IMG/VR virus record: IMGVR_UViG_3300049736_000164
Location: 1 to 32,813 of that record
Length of the DNA: 32,813 nt
DNA from: a virus
Reading direction: 5' to 3' (one strand)
Positions within the stretch are counted from its first letter, which is position 1. Each line of letters begins with the position of its first letter. Below, piece by piece: positions 1 through 8,894 of this stretch. The notes beneath the pieces are model-generated. The model had not been told where the DNA came from. It saw only the letters and a list, made by a program, of their open reading frames with translations, and made no database searches. Position numbers and translations under genes: made by a program.

Positions 1-1
1 A

Positions 2-241
2 ATGCAAACAGATATAGCTTCCGTAGATCGTTTTTTAGAATTAGTTATGGCTAGATTTGGTCCACAAATGTTACCAATGTTAGTCAAAGGGAACGAAGTT
101 GCTAAGTTCCTTGCTAAGAAGTTTTCTGTACCAGAAGATTTACTTATGACTGATGCTGATCGTCAACAAATAATGCAACAAGCGCAACAAATGGGAGCTA
201 TACCAAATGCCACAAACGAAGAAGAAGATCCTCGGACCTGA
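2..241 (+). CDS. Portal (head-tail connector) protein, C-terminal end
   Basis: The reading frame is open from the window edge, so this is the 3' end of a longer gene rather than an 80-residue protein. The last 79 residues have the character of the C-terminus of T7 gp8-type portals: an amphipathic helix, a short segment with V-P-E-D-L-L, then a Q/M-rich tail ending in acidic residues. The position directly before a Bbp19-like gene and a scaffold gene supports this. The portal forms the dodecameric ring at the capsid vertex through which DNA is packaged and ejected. Its upstream part, and the end of terL, must lie outside the window. Confidence 0.8.
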   Translation: MQTDIASVDRFLELVMARFGPQMLPMLVKGNEVAKFLAKKFSVPEDLLMTDADRQQIMQQAQQMGAIPNATNEEEDPRT

Positions 242-479
242 CGGTTACGAGAGAACACCAGAAGAAGAAAAACATCTTAACGATTTAATCGTTACCACAT
301 TTAATACACAAGCTGGAATAGAAACTTTAAAGTATCTTAAATCTATTACAACAGAAAGAGTATCTGGTCCTGATATACAGGCAAATCACTTGTTCCATAA
401 CGAAGGAGCAAGGTTTGTTGTTGCTATATTAGAAACAAGAATTAGACAATATGAAACTCTTAAACAAGGAGAGAAATAA
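207..479 (+). CDS. Small Bbp19-like phage protein
   Basis: This 90-residue protein overlaps the portal 3' end by 35 nt in another frame and abuts the scaffold gene at a TAATG junction. The pattern (F-N-T-x-A-G near residue 32, L-K-Y-L, then F-H-N-E-G-A-R-F-V-V near residue 64) resembles the Bbp19-like family, small proteins of unknown function found between portal and scaffold genes of podoviruses. A GGGAG sequence lies upstream of the ATG. The family assignment is from memory of the pattern; a role in head or connector assembly is inferred only from position. Confidence 0.6.
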   Translation: MPQTKKKILGPDGYERTPEEEKHLNDLIVTTFNTQAGIETLKYLKSITTERVSGPDIQANHLFHNEGARFVVAILETRIRQYETLKQGEK

Positions 480-1255
480 TGTCAGAAGAATCACTCGTAG
501 ATGTAAATGCAACCCCTGTTGCAGAGGAGTCTGGGGATCATCCTCCCACACTTGCACCAAACGAAACTCAGACTCCGCCTTTACCTGATGGTATACCAGA
601 AAAATTTATAGATAATGGTGTAGTTAAAATAGAAGACTTAGCTAAGTCCTATAAAGAATTAGAATCTAAGATTGGTAAAAGTAAAGATGACTGGAAAGAA
701 GAATTAGTTGGTGAGCTTAAAGCAGAGCAAATGAAAGACAGACCAGCAGATGAAGATTCATATACAGTACCGGAGATTGAAGGCTTTACTCAAGAAGAAA
801 TACTAAGCAATCCTTTACTAGACTGGTGGAAGAAAACAAGTTTTGAATCTGGTTTTAGTGATGAGCAATTTCACGAAGGCATTAAACAGTTTGCTGATTC
901 TGGAGTTGAAGAAGTAGACCTAGATGCAGAAATAGCTAAACTAGGTGAAAATGCACAAGCAAGAATAGATAGTGTAACTGGCTGGGCTACTAAAAATCTT
1001 ACAGAAGATGAACAAAGAATAGCTGTAGATATAGGTGCTAGTGCAGAAGGTGTTAGATTCTTAGAGAAAGTAATGAATATGAATAAGACATCTATATCTG
1101 GTGCTGATAAAATAGATAAGGGTACTGGTAAACTAACGATAGCTGACTTACGGGCTAAGATGCAAGATCCTAGATACCATGATCCACAACGTAGAGATCA
1201 AAGTTACATAGATGAGATAGAAAGAGGATTCCAAAGTTTAGCTGATGGGAATTAA
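479..1255 (+). CDS. Capsid scaffold / assembly protein (T7 gp9-like)
   Basis: This is a 258-residue, strongly acidic and helical protein with a disordered proline-rich N-terminus (residues 1-45), then a segment containing L-A-K-S-Y-K-E-L-E typical of podoviral scaffolds. The C-terminal portion ends with short R/D/Y-rich helices that would bind the capsid shell. The size is close to T7 gp9 (about 300 residues), and it sits between portal and capsid genes as expected. Scaffolds template procapsid assembly and leave before or during packaging. An AAGGAG sequence lies 7 nt before the ATG, and the start overlaps the previous stop (TAATG). Confidence 0.85.
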   Translation: MSEESLVDVNATPVAEESGDHPPTLAPNETQTPPLPDGIPEKFIDNGVVKIEDLAKSYKELESKIGKSKDDWKEELVGELKAEQMKDRPADEDSYTVPEIEGFTQEEILSNPLLDWWKKTSFESGFSDEQFHEGIKQFADSGVEEVDLDAEIAKLGENAQARIDSVTGWATKNLTEDEQRIAVDIGASAEGVRFLEKVMNMNKTSISGADKIDKGTGKLTIADLRAKMQDPRYHDPQRRDQSYIDEIERGFQSLADGN

Positions 1256-1748
1256 AATACAACAACCAGATGTTGAAATGGTTATGGATCTTGCTGATAA
1301 TTTATGTGAAGAAGATATTGTTGAATGTGAGTTGTTTGGGTGCAGTCCACAAGAAGCTTGTATGCAAGCACTCATAAAAACAGACCAAGATGTTTGTTGG
1401 ATGGCTACTAGAAACGATGTACCGTTATGTATGTGGGGTGTTCATAAAGAAAACCCTCCTGTTATACTAGGCAAAATGTTTCAAACATCTGGTAGAGTAT
1501 GGATGTTAATGGCTAAAGATGTATCAAGGCTAGATAAGTTTACAATACTAAGAGAGTCTTTAAAGTGGGTAGAAATTTTTAACTCACACTATGATTTGTT
1601 ATTTAATATTGCAGATTCTAAAAGGCAAGGTATTAAAAAGTTTCTTAAATTTGCTGGCTTTGACATACTAGACTTTACAGAACCACCATATAGTACAGAC
1701 CATATATACTTTGTGCGTTGTAACCCTAAAGATAATGTTATTCATTGA
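1245..1748 (+). CDS. T7 gp13-like protein (GNAT-fold relative)
   Basis: This 167-residue protein has the layout of the T7 gp13/DUF2833 family: an E-D-I-V-E-C-E-L-F-G segment near residue 23, then beta strands around W-M-A-T-R and the phrase L-C-M-W-G-V, and a C-terminal I-K-K-F-L-K-F-A-G-F segment of the kind that closes acetyltransferase folds. In T7, gp13 is needed for proper incorporation of the internal core. Here it lies between scaffold and major capsid rather than after the tail genes. The ATG overlaps the scaffold stop by 11 nt. I see no clear acetyl-CoA binding loop, so catalysis is not claimed. Confidence 0.65.
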   Translation: MGIKIQQPDVEMVMDLADNLCEEDIVECELFGCSPQEACMQALIKTDQDVCWMATRNDVPLCMWGVHKENPPVILGKMFQTSGRVWMLMAKDVSRLDKFTILRESLKWVEIFNSHYDLLFNIADSKRQGIKKFLKFAGFDILDFTEPPYSTDHIYFVRCNPKDNVIH

Positions 1749-1820
1749 GCTTAACTGCCCAAAAGTATATGGACAACCCTATTAGGATAATTGTACCCAG
1801 CACTCACGGATAACAGGATG

Positions 1821-1826
1821 TATAAT
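1821..1826 (+). promoter_or_regulatory. Possible -10 element ahead of the capsid gene
   Basis: A perfect TATAAT lies 26 bp before the capsid ATG in the 103-bp gap after the gp13-like gene. No good -35 is found 16-18 bp upstream; the nearest candidate, TTGTAC at 1791, is 24 bp away. A local promoter for the most abundant virion protein would make sense, but the evidence is one hexamer in AT-rich DNA. The rest of the gap shows no gene. Confidence 0.3.
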
Positions 1827-1851
1827 TTAACTTTAAACTAGGAGAAGATTA

Positions 1852-2676
1852 ATGGCATTAACCATTGACCAAGCGTTTATAACGCAATTCGAAAGTGAAG
1901 TTCATCTTGCTTACCAAAGACAGGGTGCTAAACTTAAGAATACTACAAGACAAGTCAATAATGTAACTGGTTCTACTGCACGCTTTCAAAAAGTAGGCAA
2001 AGGAACTGCTGTTACTAAGTCTCGTCACGCTGAAATATCTAGCATGGACATCACACATACTAATGTAGATGTATCATTAACAGATTTTTATGCAGCTGAT
2101 TACATTGACACACTCGACCTACTTAAAACTAACATTGATGAAAGACAAGTTGTTGCAACAAATGCAGCAGCAGCTCTAGGTCGTAAGACTGATGACATCA
2201 TCATTACAGCTTTAGGTGGCGCTGGCAATTCCATAGCACATGGATCTGCTGGATTAACAAAAGCAAAAGTTCTACAAACATTTGTTGGTATGAACGAAGC
2301 TGACATTCCTGATGATGGACAAAGATATTTTGTTGTATCACCAGAAGGTTGGTCTGACTTGCTTGCGATTAATGAGTTTGCAAATATGGACTACATTGGC
2401 CCAGGTCAACTTCCGTTCCCATCTGGCGTAACTGCTAAATCATGGCTAGGATTTAACTGGATGCTACACTCTGCATTACCTAAGACTGGTAATAACAGAG
2501 ATTGCTTTGCATACCACAAATCTGCTATCGGTGTAGCAACAGGCTCAGATGTAAGAACAGAAGTTAATTACATACCTGAAAAAGTTAGTAACCTTGTTAC
2601 CTCATATATGTCTATGGGAGCTGTCGCTGTCGACACTTCTGGCATATATAAAGTAACCATTGACGAAACAGCTTAA
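1852..2676 (+). CDS. Major capsid protein
   Basis: This 274-residue protein follows the scaffold gene and has the best ribosome binding site of the region (AGGAG 8 nt before ATG). Features of marine podovirus capsid proteins are visible: an N-terminal M-A-L-T-I-D-Q-A-F-I-T-Q-F helix, a Q-R-Q-G-A-K-L segment near residue 23, and a G-R-K-T-D-D-I-I-I-T-A-L helix near residue 110, characteristic of HK97-fold capsid proteins. It is shorter than T7 gp10A (about 345 residues). A strong terminator follows the next gene, as expected for a peak of expression here. Confidence 0.88.
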   Translation: MALTIDQAFITQFESEVHLAYQRQGAKLKNTTRQVNNVTGSTARFQKVGKGTAVTKSRHAEISSMDITHTNVDVSLTDFYAADYIDTLDLLKTNIDERQVVATNAAAALGRKTDDIIITALGGAGNSIAHGSAGLTKAKVLQTFVGMNEADIPDDGQRYFVVSPEGWSDLLAINEFANMDYIGPGQLPFPSGVTAKSWLGFNWMLHSALPKTGNNRDCFAYHKSAIGVATGSDVRTEVNYIPEKVSNLVTSYMSMGAVAVDTSGIYKVTIDETA

Positions 2677-2688
2677 GGAGAATAGAAC

Positions 2689-2934
2689 ATGGCTTTAACA
2701 CTTAGTGAATTAAAAAAAGTCGGTGGCTCTTCACCAGCAATATGGTACTACAAATCTACGGATGCTGTAGGTACTATTTCCGGCTCTGGTTATTTTAACA
2801 ACGCTACTAATGAGCTTAAACAGTTTGATATAATTTTAACTGTTTCAGCAACAGGTGGCACTGCCGCTGTTGACGTACTTACTGTATCTTCAACATCTGG
2901 TAATGCAACTGTAACGACTGCTGCGTTAGCATAA
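2689..2934 (+). CDS. Small capsid-associated protein (decoration candidate)
   Basis: An 81-residue protein encoded 12 bp after the capsid stop, with its own AAGGAG site. It is rich in T, S, V and G, predicted mainly beta, and has the phrase W-Y-Y-K-S-T-D followed by S-G-Y-F-N-N, a pattern common in small proteins next to marine podovirus capsid genes. Position between the capsid gene and the capsid terminator suggests it is made at capsid-like levels, which would suit a head decoration or head-fibre protein. That role is inference; no enzymatic motif is present. Confidence 0.55.
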   Translation: MALTLSELKKVGGSSPAIWYYKSTDAVGTISGSGYFNNATNELKQFDIILTVSATGGTAAVDVLTVSSTSGNATVTTAALA

Positions 2935-2946
2935 CTTAAAGGATTT

Positions 2947-2979
2947 AGGGAGGGTAGCGATTGCGCCCTCCCTTTATTT
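2947..2979 (+). terminator. Rho-independent terminator after the capsid operon
   Basis: A perfect 8-bp stem AGGGAGGG / CCCTCCCT with an 11-nt loop that can pair further (GCG/CGC) is followed by TTATTTG. It lies between the small capsid-associated gene and tail tubular protein A. This is the same relative position as the T-phi terminator after gene 10 of T7, which keeps capsid transcripts in excess over tail transcripts. Confidence 0.85.
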
Positions 2980-2986
2980 GAAATAA

Positions 2987-3604
2987 ATGGCATCAACAGC
3001 TTCAACAAGCGACATAGACATTGCATCAAGAGCATTAGTATTGATAGGCGCAGAGCCTATTTCGTCTTTTTCAGGAACAACAACAGAATCACAAGTAGCT
3101 ACAAACCTATACGAAGATATAGTTAGGTCCTCCTTAACTCAAACTCGTTGGAGATTTGCTAGTAATATTGCACAACTATCAAGACTAACAGACGTTCCTG
3201 TAGATGAAAACAAATATGCATCAGCATATCAAATACCAACAGAATCATTAATAATACATGGTATAGCTGTCAACGGACAGCAAATAGACTACGATATATT
3301 TACAAAGAAAATATTTTGTAATGCAAATACAAACGATATTGTTATAGGTGAATACACTTATAGACCAGACACAACAGAATTTCCTCCATATTATATACTT
3401 GGCTTACAGTTTCATTTAGCTTCTGTATTTTCTGGAGCAATAGCAGAAGATGAAAACAAGTCTTTACTCTTTGAGCAAAAAGCACAGCAACAATATATGA
3501 TTGCTAGAAATATAGACTCACAACAAACAACAACAGAAAGACTTAACCTTAACAGATTTTCTACTTTCAGAGGTAACACACGCACACTATCTAGGAAATT
3601 CTAA
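2987..3604 (+). CDS. Tail tubular protein A (T7 gp11-like)
   Basis: A 205-residue protein, close to T7 gp11 (196 residues). The N-terminal D-I-A-S-R-A-L-x-L-I-G-A-E-P-I segment, the C-terminal half of helix one with Y-E-D-I-V-R-S-S-L, and the W-R-F-A segment near residue 58 are hallmarks of podoviral gp11 gatekeeper proteins. This protein forms the ring between portal and nozzle. The start lies only a few bases after the terminator T-tract, and no strong Shine-Dalgarno is visible. It joins the gp12 gene at a TAATG overlap. Confidence 0.88.
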   Translation: MASTASTSDIDIASRALVLIGAEPISSFSGTTTESQVATNLYEDIVRSSLTQTRWRFASNIAQLSRLTDVPVDENKYASAYQIPTESLIIHGIAVNGQQIDYDIFTKKIFCNANTNDIVIGEYTYRPDTTEFPPYYILGLQFHLASVFSGAIAEDENKSLLFEQKAQQQYMIARNIDSQQTTTERLNLNRFSTFRGNTRTLSRKF

Positions 3605-6087
3605 TGGCTAAAAAAATAAAATTTGTTCAAACTAATTTTACTGCTGGCGAATTAGATCCCAGAATGAAAGCAAGAATTGACGATCCATCGTATGAAGGTG
3701 GCTGTCTTAAGCTTAGAAACGCAGTTTTAACTTCGCAAGGCTCTGCCTTCCGCAGACCAGGAACACTATTCGTTGACTCTCTATCAGCCTCAAACGTTGA
3801 TGAGGTAAGGTTAGAGTCTTTTATATTTTCTGAAACACAAGAATACTTGTTTTGTTTTGAAGTAGGTAAGCTAACTGTATATGAAATAAACAACACTACT
3901 GGAGCTACAACAAAAGTAGGATCTTCTGTTACTACATATACACTAGGATCATCAACACCAACACTTCCTATAACATCTTCTAATATAAGAGAGTTTACTT
4001 TTGCACAGCAAGGAGACACTTTTATTATATGTCACAATACATTTACTCCTATTATAATACAAAGAGCAAGTGCTACAAGTTTTACAGCTAAAGCTTTAAC
4101 ATTCAAAGTTTCTTCTAACAATGAGGAAACATATCAACCTTACACAAAGCTGGCAGATAGTGACGTAACAATATTACCTAGCTCCAATATTGGATCAATT
4201 ACACTAACTGCCAGTGAATCTATTTTTACAACAGAATGGGAAGGTGAGTCAATACAGTGGCATGGAAAAGAAATATTACTAGGAACATATGATAATACTT
4301 CTAACGGAACTGTTATAAGTGGAACTGTTAAAGACAGACTAGAAATTGAATTAGGTCTTAATCCTTTCCGCTCTATATCTGGTACAAATACAGTAGAAAT
4401 AACATTAGTTAATCATGGGTTTGCAGCTGGAGATAAAATATCTTTAGAAGGATTTGCTGGAGAACCCGGTCTTATTAACAGATCTGGATTAAATGGTACA
4501 TTTCAAATAGGTCGTATTGTTAATGACGATGCGTTTATGATTCAATCTACAACAACTACAAACCAAACTGTTAGTCCATTTGGATTTTTCTTTACAGGAT
4601 CTTATACCGCAGCTGGAGGATTTGCTGTTGGTAGTGGAGCTATATCAGGATGGGCCACATACAATACTGATAATGAAGTAGCTGGGTATACAGGAACTTC
4701 TGCTAATACAAACCCTAACGGCAATGGATCAAGAGACTTTGGTGGTGCTAGTATTAAGATAACTGGTGCAGACTTACCTCCTTCTAGGTCATGGAAAGAA
4801 CAAGCCTTTGGAACTAGGAATAAATTTCCAAGAGCAATTACTTTTCATCAAAATAGATTATGGTTTGGTGGTACAACCAGTCAACCTGATGCCTTATTTG
4901 CGTCACAATCTGGTGACTACTTTAATTTTGATGTAGGTACTGGAGCAGCAAATGATTCAATACAAACTATACTAGCGTCTGACCAACTTAATGAAATAAA
5001 CCATATTGTATCTAACAAAGGTTTATCTATCTTTACAAGCGGTGGTGAGTTTGTTGTGTTACAAGAAGCTGGTACACCATTAACACCAACTAATATACAA
5101 ATAGAAAGGATAACAAGTTATGGATCAACCAGAGTATCTCCTTATATGTGTAATGGTAATACTTTTTTTGTCCAAAGAAATGGTAGGACTATACGAGCTG
5201 TTGAAACGTCAGGTCAAAATGCGTTTGTACCAGCAGACATTTCAATACGTTCTAGTCACCTTATTAACAACCCTATTGACTCTAGCTCTTTTAATGGCTC
5301 TAACACAAGACCAGAGGAGTTTATTTACTATGTTAACGCAGACGGAACTGTTGGAGTATTTCATACTGTTATAAGTGAAAGCATAGCTTCATGGGTACTA
5401 TGGGATAATACAGATCAAACTCCTGGACAAAACGGTTATTTAAAAGGAGTGAAATCAATATCATCTGTAAACGAACATTTGTTTTGGGTTACACAAAGAG
5501 AAGGTTTAGGAACACAAATAGAAAAATTTACTAACTTTGATGAGTCAGATATAACAAAAGAAAATTACTTAGATGATGCTGTTGCTGTTACTGTTGCAAG
5601 TAATCAAACCATATCTGGTATTCCTAGTCATTGGCATAACAGAACTGTTCATGTTATAAAAGATGATGGTAGTTACAGAGGTACTCAAACTGTATCAGCA
5701 ACAGGAACTTTAGATCCAGTTGCATTAAATTTAAAGTATGAAACAAGTGAAGTTTTTGATAGAGCATATATAGGGTATTCATATTTTTTGAACATAGAAA
5801 CTATGCCAGTAGACTATGCTTACACAGGAGGTTCGTTGACTGGAGGTAGAAGAAGAATAGCCAGAGTAAACGTAGAAACAGAAGGATCGTTATCAATGTC
5901 AGTAAATGGTAAAGAGTTATTTAACAGAACAACAGCAACAGGGCTAATACAACAAGATCCTAAAAGAGTTACTGGTAGGCAAGACTTTAGAGTATTAGGT
6001 TATTCTAAAGATCCAACAATAGTTATCAAACAAACGCTACCAAACTCTTGTGGTGTGTTACAGCTTAGTAGTGAGGTAACTATATAA
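3604..6087 (+). CDS. Tail tubular protein B, nozzle (T7 gp12-like)
   Basis: An 827-residue protein, similar to T7 gp12 (794 residues). The N-terminus F-T-A-G-E-L-D-P-R, the early Y-E-G-G-C-L-K-L-R-N segment, and a central H-Q-N-R-L-W-F-G-G-T motif followed by F-A-S-Q-S-G-D-Y-F-N-F are signatures of gp12-type nozzle proteins. It forms the hexameric beta-propeller nozzle of the short tail and contacts gp11 above and fibres at the side. Start and stop both overlap neighbouring genes by one base (TAATG), indicating translational coupling in the tail operon. Confidence 0.92.
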   Translation: MAKKIKFVQTNFTAGELDPRMKARIDDPSYEGGCLKLRNAVLTSQGSAFRRPGTLFVDSLSASNVDEVRLESFIFSETQEYLFCFEVGKLTVYEINNTTGATTKVGSSVTTYTLGSSTPTLPITSSNIREFTFAQQGDTFIICHNTFTPIIIQRASATSFTAKALTFKVSSNNEETYQPYTKLADSDVTILPSSNIGSITLTASESIFTTEWEGESIQWHGKEILLGTYDNTSNGTVISGTVKDRLEIELGLNPFRSISGTNTVEITLVNHGFAAGDKISLEGFAGEPGLINRSGLNGTFQIGRIVNDDAFMIQSTTTTNQTVSPFGFFFTGSYTAAGGFAVGSGAISGWATYNTDNEVAGYTGTSANTNPNGNGSRDFGGASIKITGADLPPSRSWKEQAFGTRNKFPRAITFHQNRLWFGGTTSQPDALFASQSGDYFNFDVGTGAANDSIQTILASDQLNEINHIVSNKGLSIFTSGGEFVVLQEAGTPLTPTNIQIERITSYGSTRVSPYMCNGNTFFVQRNGRTIRAVETSGQNAFVPADISIRSSHLINNPIDSSSFNGSNTRPEEFIYYVNADGTVGVFHTVISESIASWVLWDNTDQTPGQNGYLKGVKSISSVNEHLFWVTQREGLGTQIEKFTNFDESDITKENYLDDAVAVTVASNQTISGIPSHWHNRTVHVIKDDGSYRGTQTVSATGTLDPVALNLKYETSEVFDRAYIGYSYFLNIETMPVDYAYTGGSLTGGRRRIARVNVETEGSLSMSVNGKELFNRTTATGLIQQDPKRVTGRQDFRVLGYSKDPTIVIKQTLPNSCGVLQLSSEVTI

Positions 6088-6524
6088 TGGCAATAGATAT
6101 ATTAACAGCAGTATTAATTGGATCAAGCACAGGGTTACAAGCTTTAGGAGCTTATACATCTGGTAAAGCAGCACAACAATCTCATAAAGCTAAAGCGCAA
6201 GAATTAAAAATAGCTAACGAAATAGATTTAATAAACGCATTAGCTACTGAAAATGCAACAATTCAAGCACTAAATGAAAACACAGCTTTAAACTTAGCAA
6301 GTACATCTGGTGGTGAATCTGCTATGGCATTTATAGAAGATCAATCAAGAACAACAGCTATTGATGTTAAAAGATTAAAAACTAATACATTATTAAATAG
6401 AGACTCAAAAATAAGATCTATCAAGTCACAGTATCAAGCTGGTAGCATGGCTAGAAAAGGATCACTATTAGAAATTGGAACAGCTTTAGTTGGTGGTGGC
6501 ATTGACTATAAGACACTACCCTAG
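6087..6524 (+). CDS. Internal virion protein (T7 gp14-like)
   Basis: A 145-residue protein beginning with a small hydrophobic, glycine-rich helix (residues 4-25) followed by a long alanine-, glutamine- and asparagine-rich helical region. This is the usual architecture of gp14-like ejection proteins, which leave the virion first and make a channel in the outer membrane. The order gp12, gp14, gp15, gp16 matches T7. It is shorter than T7 gp14 (196 residues). Confidence 0.75.
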   Translation: MAIDILTAVLIGSSTGLQALGAYTSGKAAQQSHKAKAQELKIANEIDLINALATENATIQALNENTALNLASTSGGESAMAFIEDQSRTTAIDVKRLKTNTLLNRDSKIRSIKSQYQAGSMARKGSLLEIGTALVGGGIDYKTLP

Positions 6525-6533
6525 GATAAATAA

Positions 6534-8894
6534 ATGGCTTTAAAAAAAGTAACAAGTTTAACAAGTTCAATAGGTAACATTAGTGTTGGAACAAGTGATA
6601 TAGGCTCGACTGCTTCTGCAAGTTATTTTGGTTCTGCTGTATCAAATGCTGGTAAAAGTTTACAACAAAAAGTTAGGCAAAGTATTGCTACTCAAAACAG
6701 TTTTGAATCTGATCCAGAATACAAAAGATTTAAAAGTAGAAATACTATATTAAGCCAAGTTAATACTGCAGATGGGATAACAAAACAAATAGAAAATTGG
6801 AATAATCAAATAACATATGCACGAGAATCTGGTAATGAAGATATGCTTAAAAGATCTATTAGTGATTTTGAAGCACAAAAAGAAGTTTTTGCTGCAAGAA
6901 AAACTAATGCTCTTCAAAATACAGCAATAGCTAACATTACTAATAATGCTGTATCAAAAATAATGAATCAAGAAGAAACTTTAAATAAAGATCCAGGATT
7001 ATTTTTTACAGCTTTGGAAACAGAAGGTTTAGACTTTGGTCTTTTATACTCTAATAAAGAATTAAAAGAAGCTTTAGGTTTAAATGATGAACAATATGAT
7101 GATTGGCTTCTAACTAAAGCAGCAAGAGATCTTGATCAAACATTAAATAATAAAAGAATAGCATCTCTAAAAAAATACAATGAAAATCAAGAAAAAATAC
7201 AAATGAATGAAAATAAAAACAATTTTAAAATACAGCTACCTGATTATTTTAAAGGAAAATTAGATGAAGGAGCATCAGTTACAAGCAATTTTAAAAATTT
7301 AAAACAAGCTTATATTGATACAGTAAAAGGCAATGGAATCTATAGGCCAGAAACTCATGGAACTCTTGATATAACAACTTTAGATAGAGAATATGGTTCA
7401 CAAGTATCTGATCTTATTGTTAGCTATGCTACTAGATCAGAAAAACCAGAAGAAGCTTATAATATAATTATTAATTTGTTAGAAGAAAGAGAAGGAAGTA
7501 TAAATTTAAACGGTCAAGATATTACATATAAAGAATTTACAGAATTTCTACCAGAAAATGTTGAAGAATCTTTAATAGCTGATATTAAAAATAATGTAAG
7601 TGTTGCTCAAGGTAACTACTTAAAAAATAAACAAAATGAAATTATGACTAGTGGCGAAAATGCAAATAGAAATGCTTTGAGTTATAGTGTTGTAGATGCA
7701 AGAACAAAAGAACATTTAGAAAAATTACAAGTTTTAATTGCTGAATCAAATCTTCCTACTGAGCAAGTTATGATGGAAATAACAAATATAATAACATCAA
7801 CAAAAGTTGGTGATTTTTCTACTATGGGTATTGTTACTGAATCTATAGCTAGTTTTATAATTGAAAAAGCTTTAAGTGGTACTGCAGAAGATTTTAACGC
7901 AACAATGGGATTACTTCAAAGCTCAATGAAATTTTCAAGGCAACAAGGTGTAGAATGGAATTTTGCATCTGTTGGCAATGATGGAAAAATACCAGCCGAT
8001 ATAAAAAAATTACAAGATATTTTTTACAAATGGAATCAATCATCCTTTGTTGATACAGCTGGTGTTGGCAATGACTTGGCAAATGTTTTTTCTGAAATAA
8101 AAATGGGCGATTATCGTATTAATGTTTTTAATCCTGAACTTGGCGACACAGGAATGGGAAAGATTGCATCAAGTGCAGTAGAAACAATATATGATGATTA
8201 TGAAAATAGACTTTTAAAAATGACTACTGATAGATTTTTTGGTCCTAATTTTGAAAAATTAAGAACAGATTTAAATAGTGAAGAATTTAGAAATCTTATT
8301 AGAACTAACTCAAAATTAAATGGCTACATAAAAGAACAAGTAGAATACAGATTAAAAAATAATATTCATGCAGACTCACCTAGTGAAATAATAGATAAAG
8401 TTGTAAACGATATAGAAAACAATTTTGTTTTTGCTAGTGTTGCATCTGGAGGATTTATTACTAAACAAGAAGCTACATACATGAATACTTTAAATTTTGA
8501 AGAAGATATAAAAGATTTAAAATTACAATTAGATAATAGAGTTTTAAATAATATAGTTTACACAGATGATAATGATAGATCAGCAACACTAAGAAAAGAA
8601 GATTTTGAATTAGGTAAAAATATATTTATAGAAACATTTGCAGAAGGAATTGATAGTAGTACTGGAGAAGTTATTTATGAATTTGTTTACACTTATTCTC
8701 AAAATAGTGGTGGAATGAGTATGCCAATTAAAGATAGCGATGGTTTAATAATTGTAAGTGAAGCAAGACTTCCAAAACAAAATACTTCAAATTTAACTAT
8801 TGATGAACTTAATGAAAGAAAAAAAAGAAATGACTCAAGCGAAATAAATGTACTAGGAAGTGCTATTAATCCTGCAGGATTTGGAAACTTTTAA
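6534..8894 (+). CDS. Internal virion protein (T7 gp15-like)
   Basis: A 786-residue, helix-rich protein with very high K, N, E and I content, close to T7 gp15 (747 residues) and in the same place in the operon. I see no catalytic motif. The role by position is part of the ejectosome tube that carries DNA across the periplasm. From this gene through the next the DNA is visibly richer in A on the coding strand than the tail genes before it. The stop overlaps the next start (TAATG). Confidence 0.72.
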   Translation: MALKKVTSLTSSIGNISVGTSDIGSTASASYFGSAVSNAGKSLQQKVRQSIATQNSFESDPEYKRFKSRNTILSQVNTADGITKQIENWNNQITYARESGNEDMLKRSISDFEAQKEVFAARKTNALQNTAIANITNNAVSKIMNQEETLNKDPGLFFTALETEGLDFGLLYSNKELKEALGLNDEQYDDWLLTKAARDLDQTLNNKRIASLKKYNENQEKIQMNENKNNFKIQLPDYFKGKLDEGASVTSNFKNLKQAYIDTVKGNGIYRPETHGTLDITTLDREYGSQVSDLIVSYATRSEKPEEAYNIIINLLEEREGSINLNGQDITYKEFTEFLPENVEESLIADIKNNVSVAQGNYLKNKQNEIMTSGENANRNALSYSVVDARTKEHLEKLQVLIAESNLPTEQVMMEITNIITSTKVGDFSTMGIVTESIASFIIEKALSGTAEDFNATMGLLQSSMKFSRQQGVEWNFASVGNDGKIPADIKKLQDIFYKWNQSSFVDTAGVGNDLANVFSEIKMGDYRINVFNPELGDTGMGKIASSAVETIYDDYENRLLKMTTDRFFGPNFEKLRTDLNSEEFRNLIRTNSKLNGYIKEQVEYRLKNNIHADSPSEIIDKVVNDIENNFVFASVASGGFITKQEATYMNTLNFEEDIKDLKLQLDNRVLNNIVYTDDNDRSATLRKEDFELGKNIFIETFAEGIDSSTGEVIYEFVYTYSQNSGGMSMPIKDSDGLIIVSEARLPKQNTSNLTIDELNERKKRNDSSEINVLGSAINPAGFGNF

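Noticed and set aside
3627-4019. Minus-strand frame of 130 codons in the nozzle gene
   Set aside because: Antisense shadow of a clearly recognised tail gene, with no start signal.
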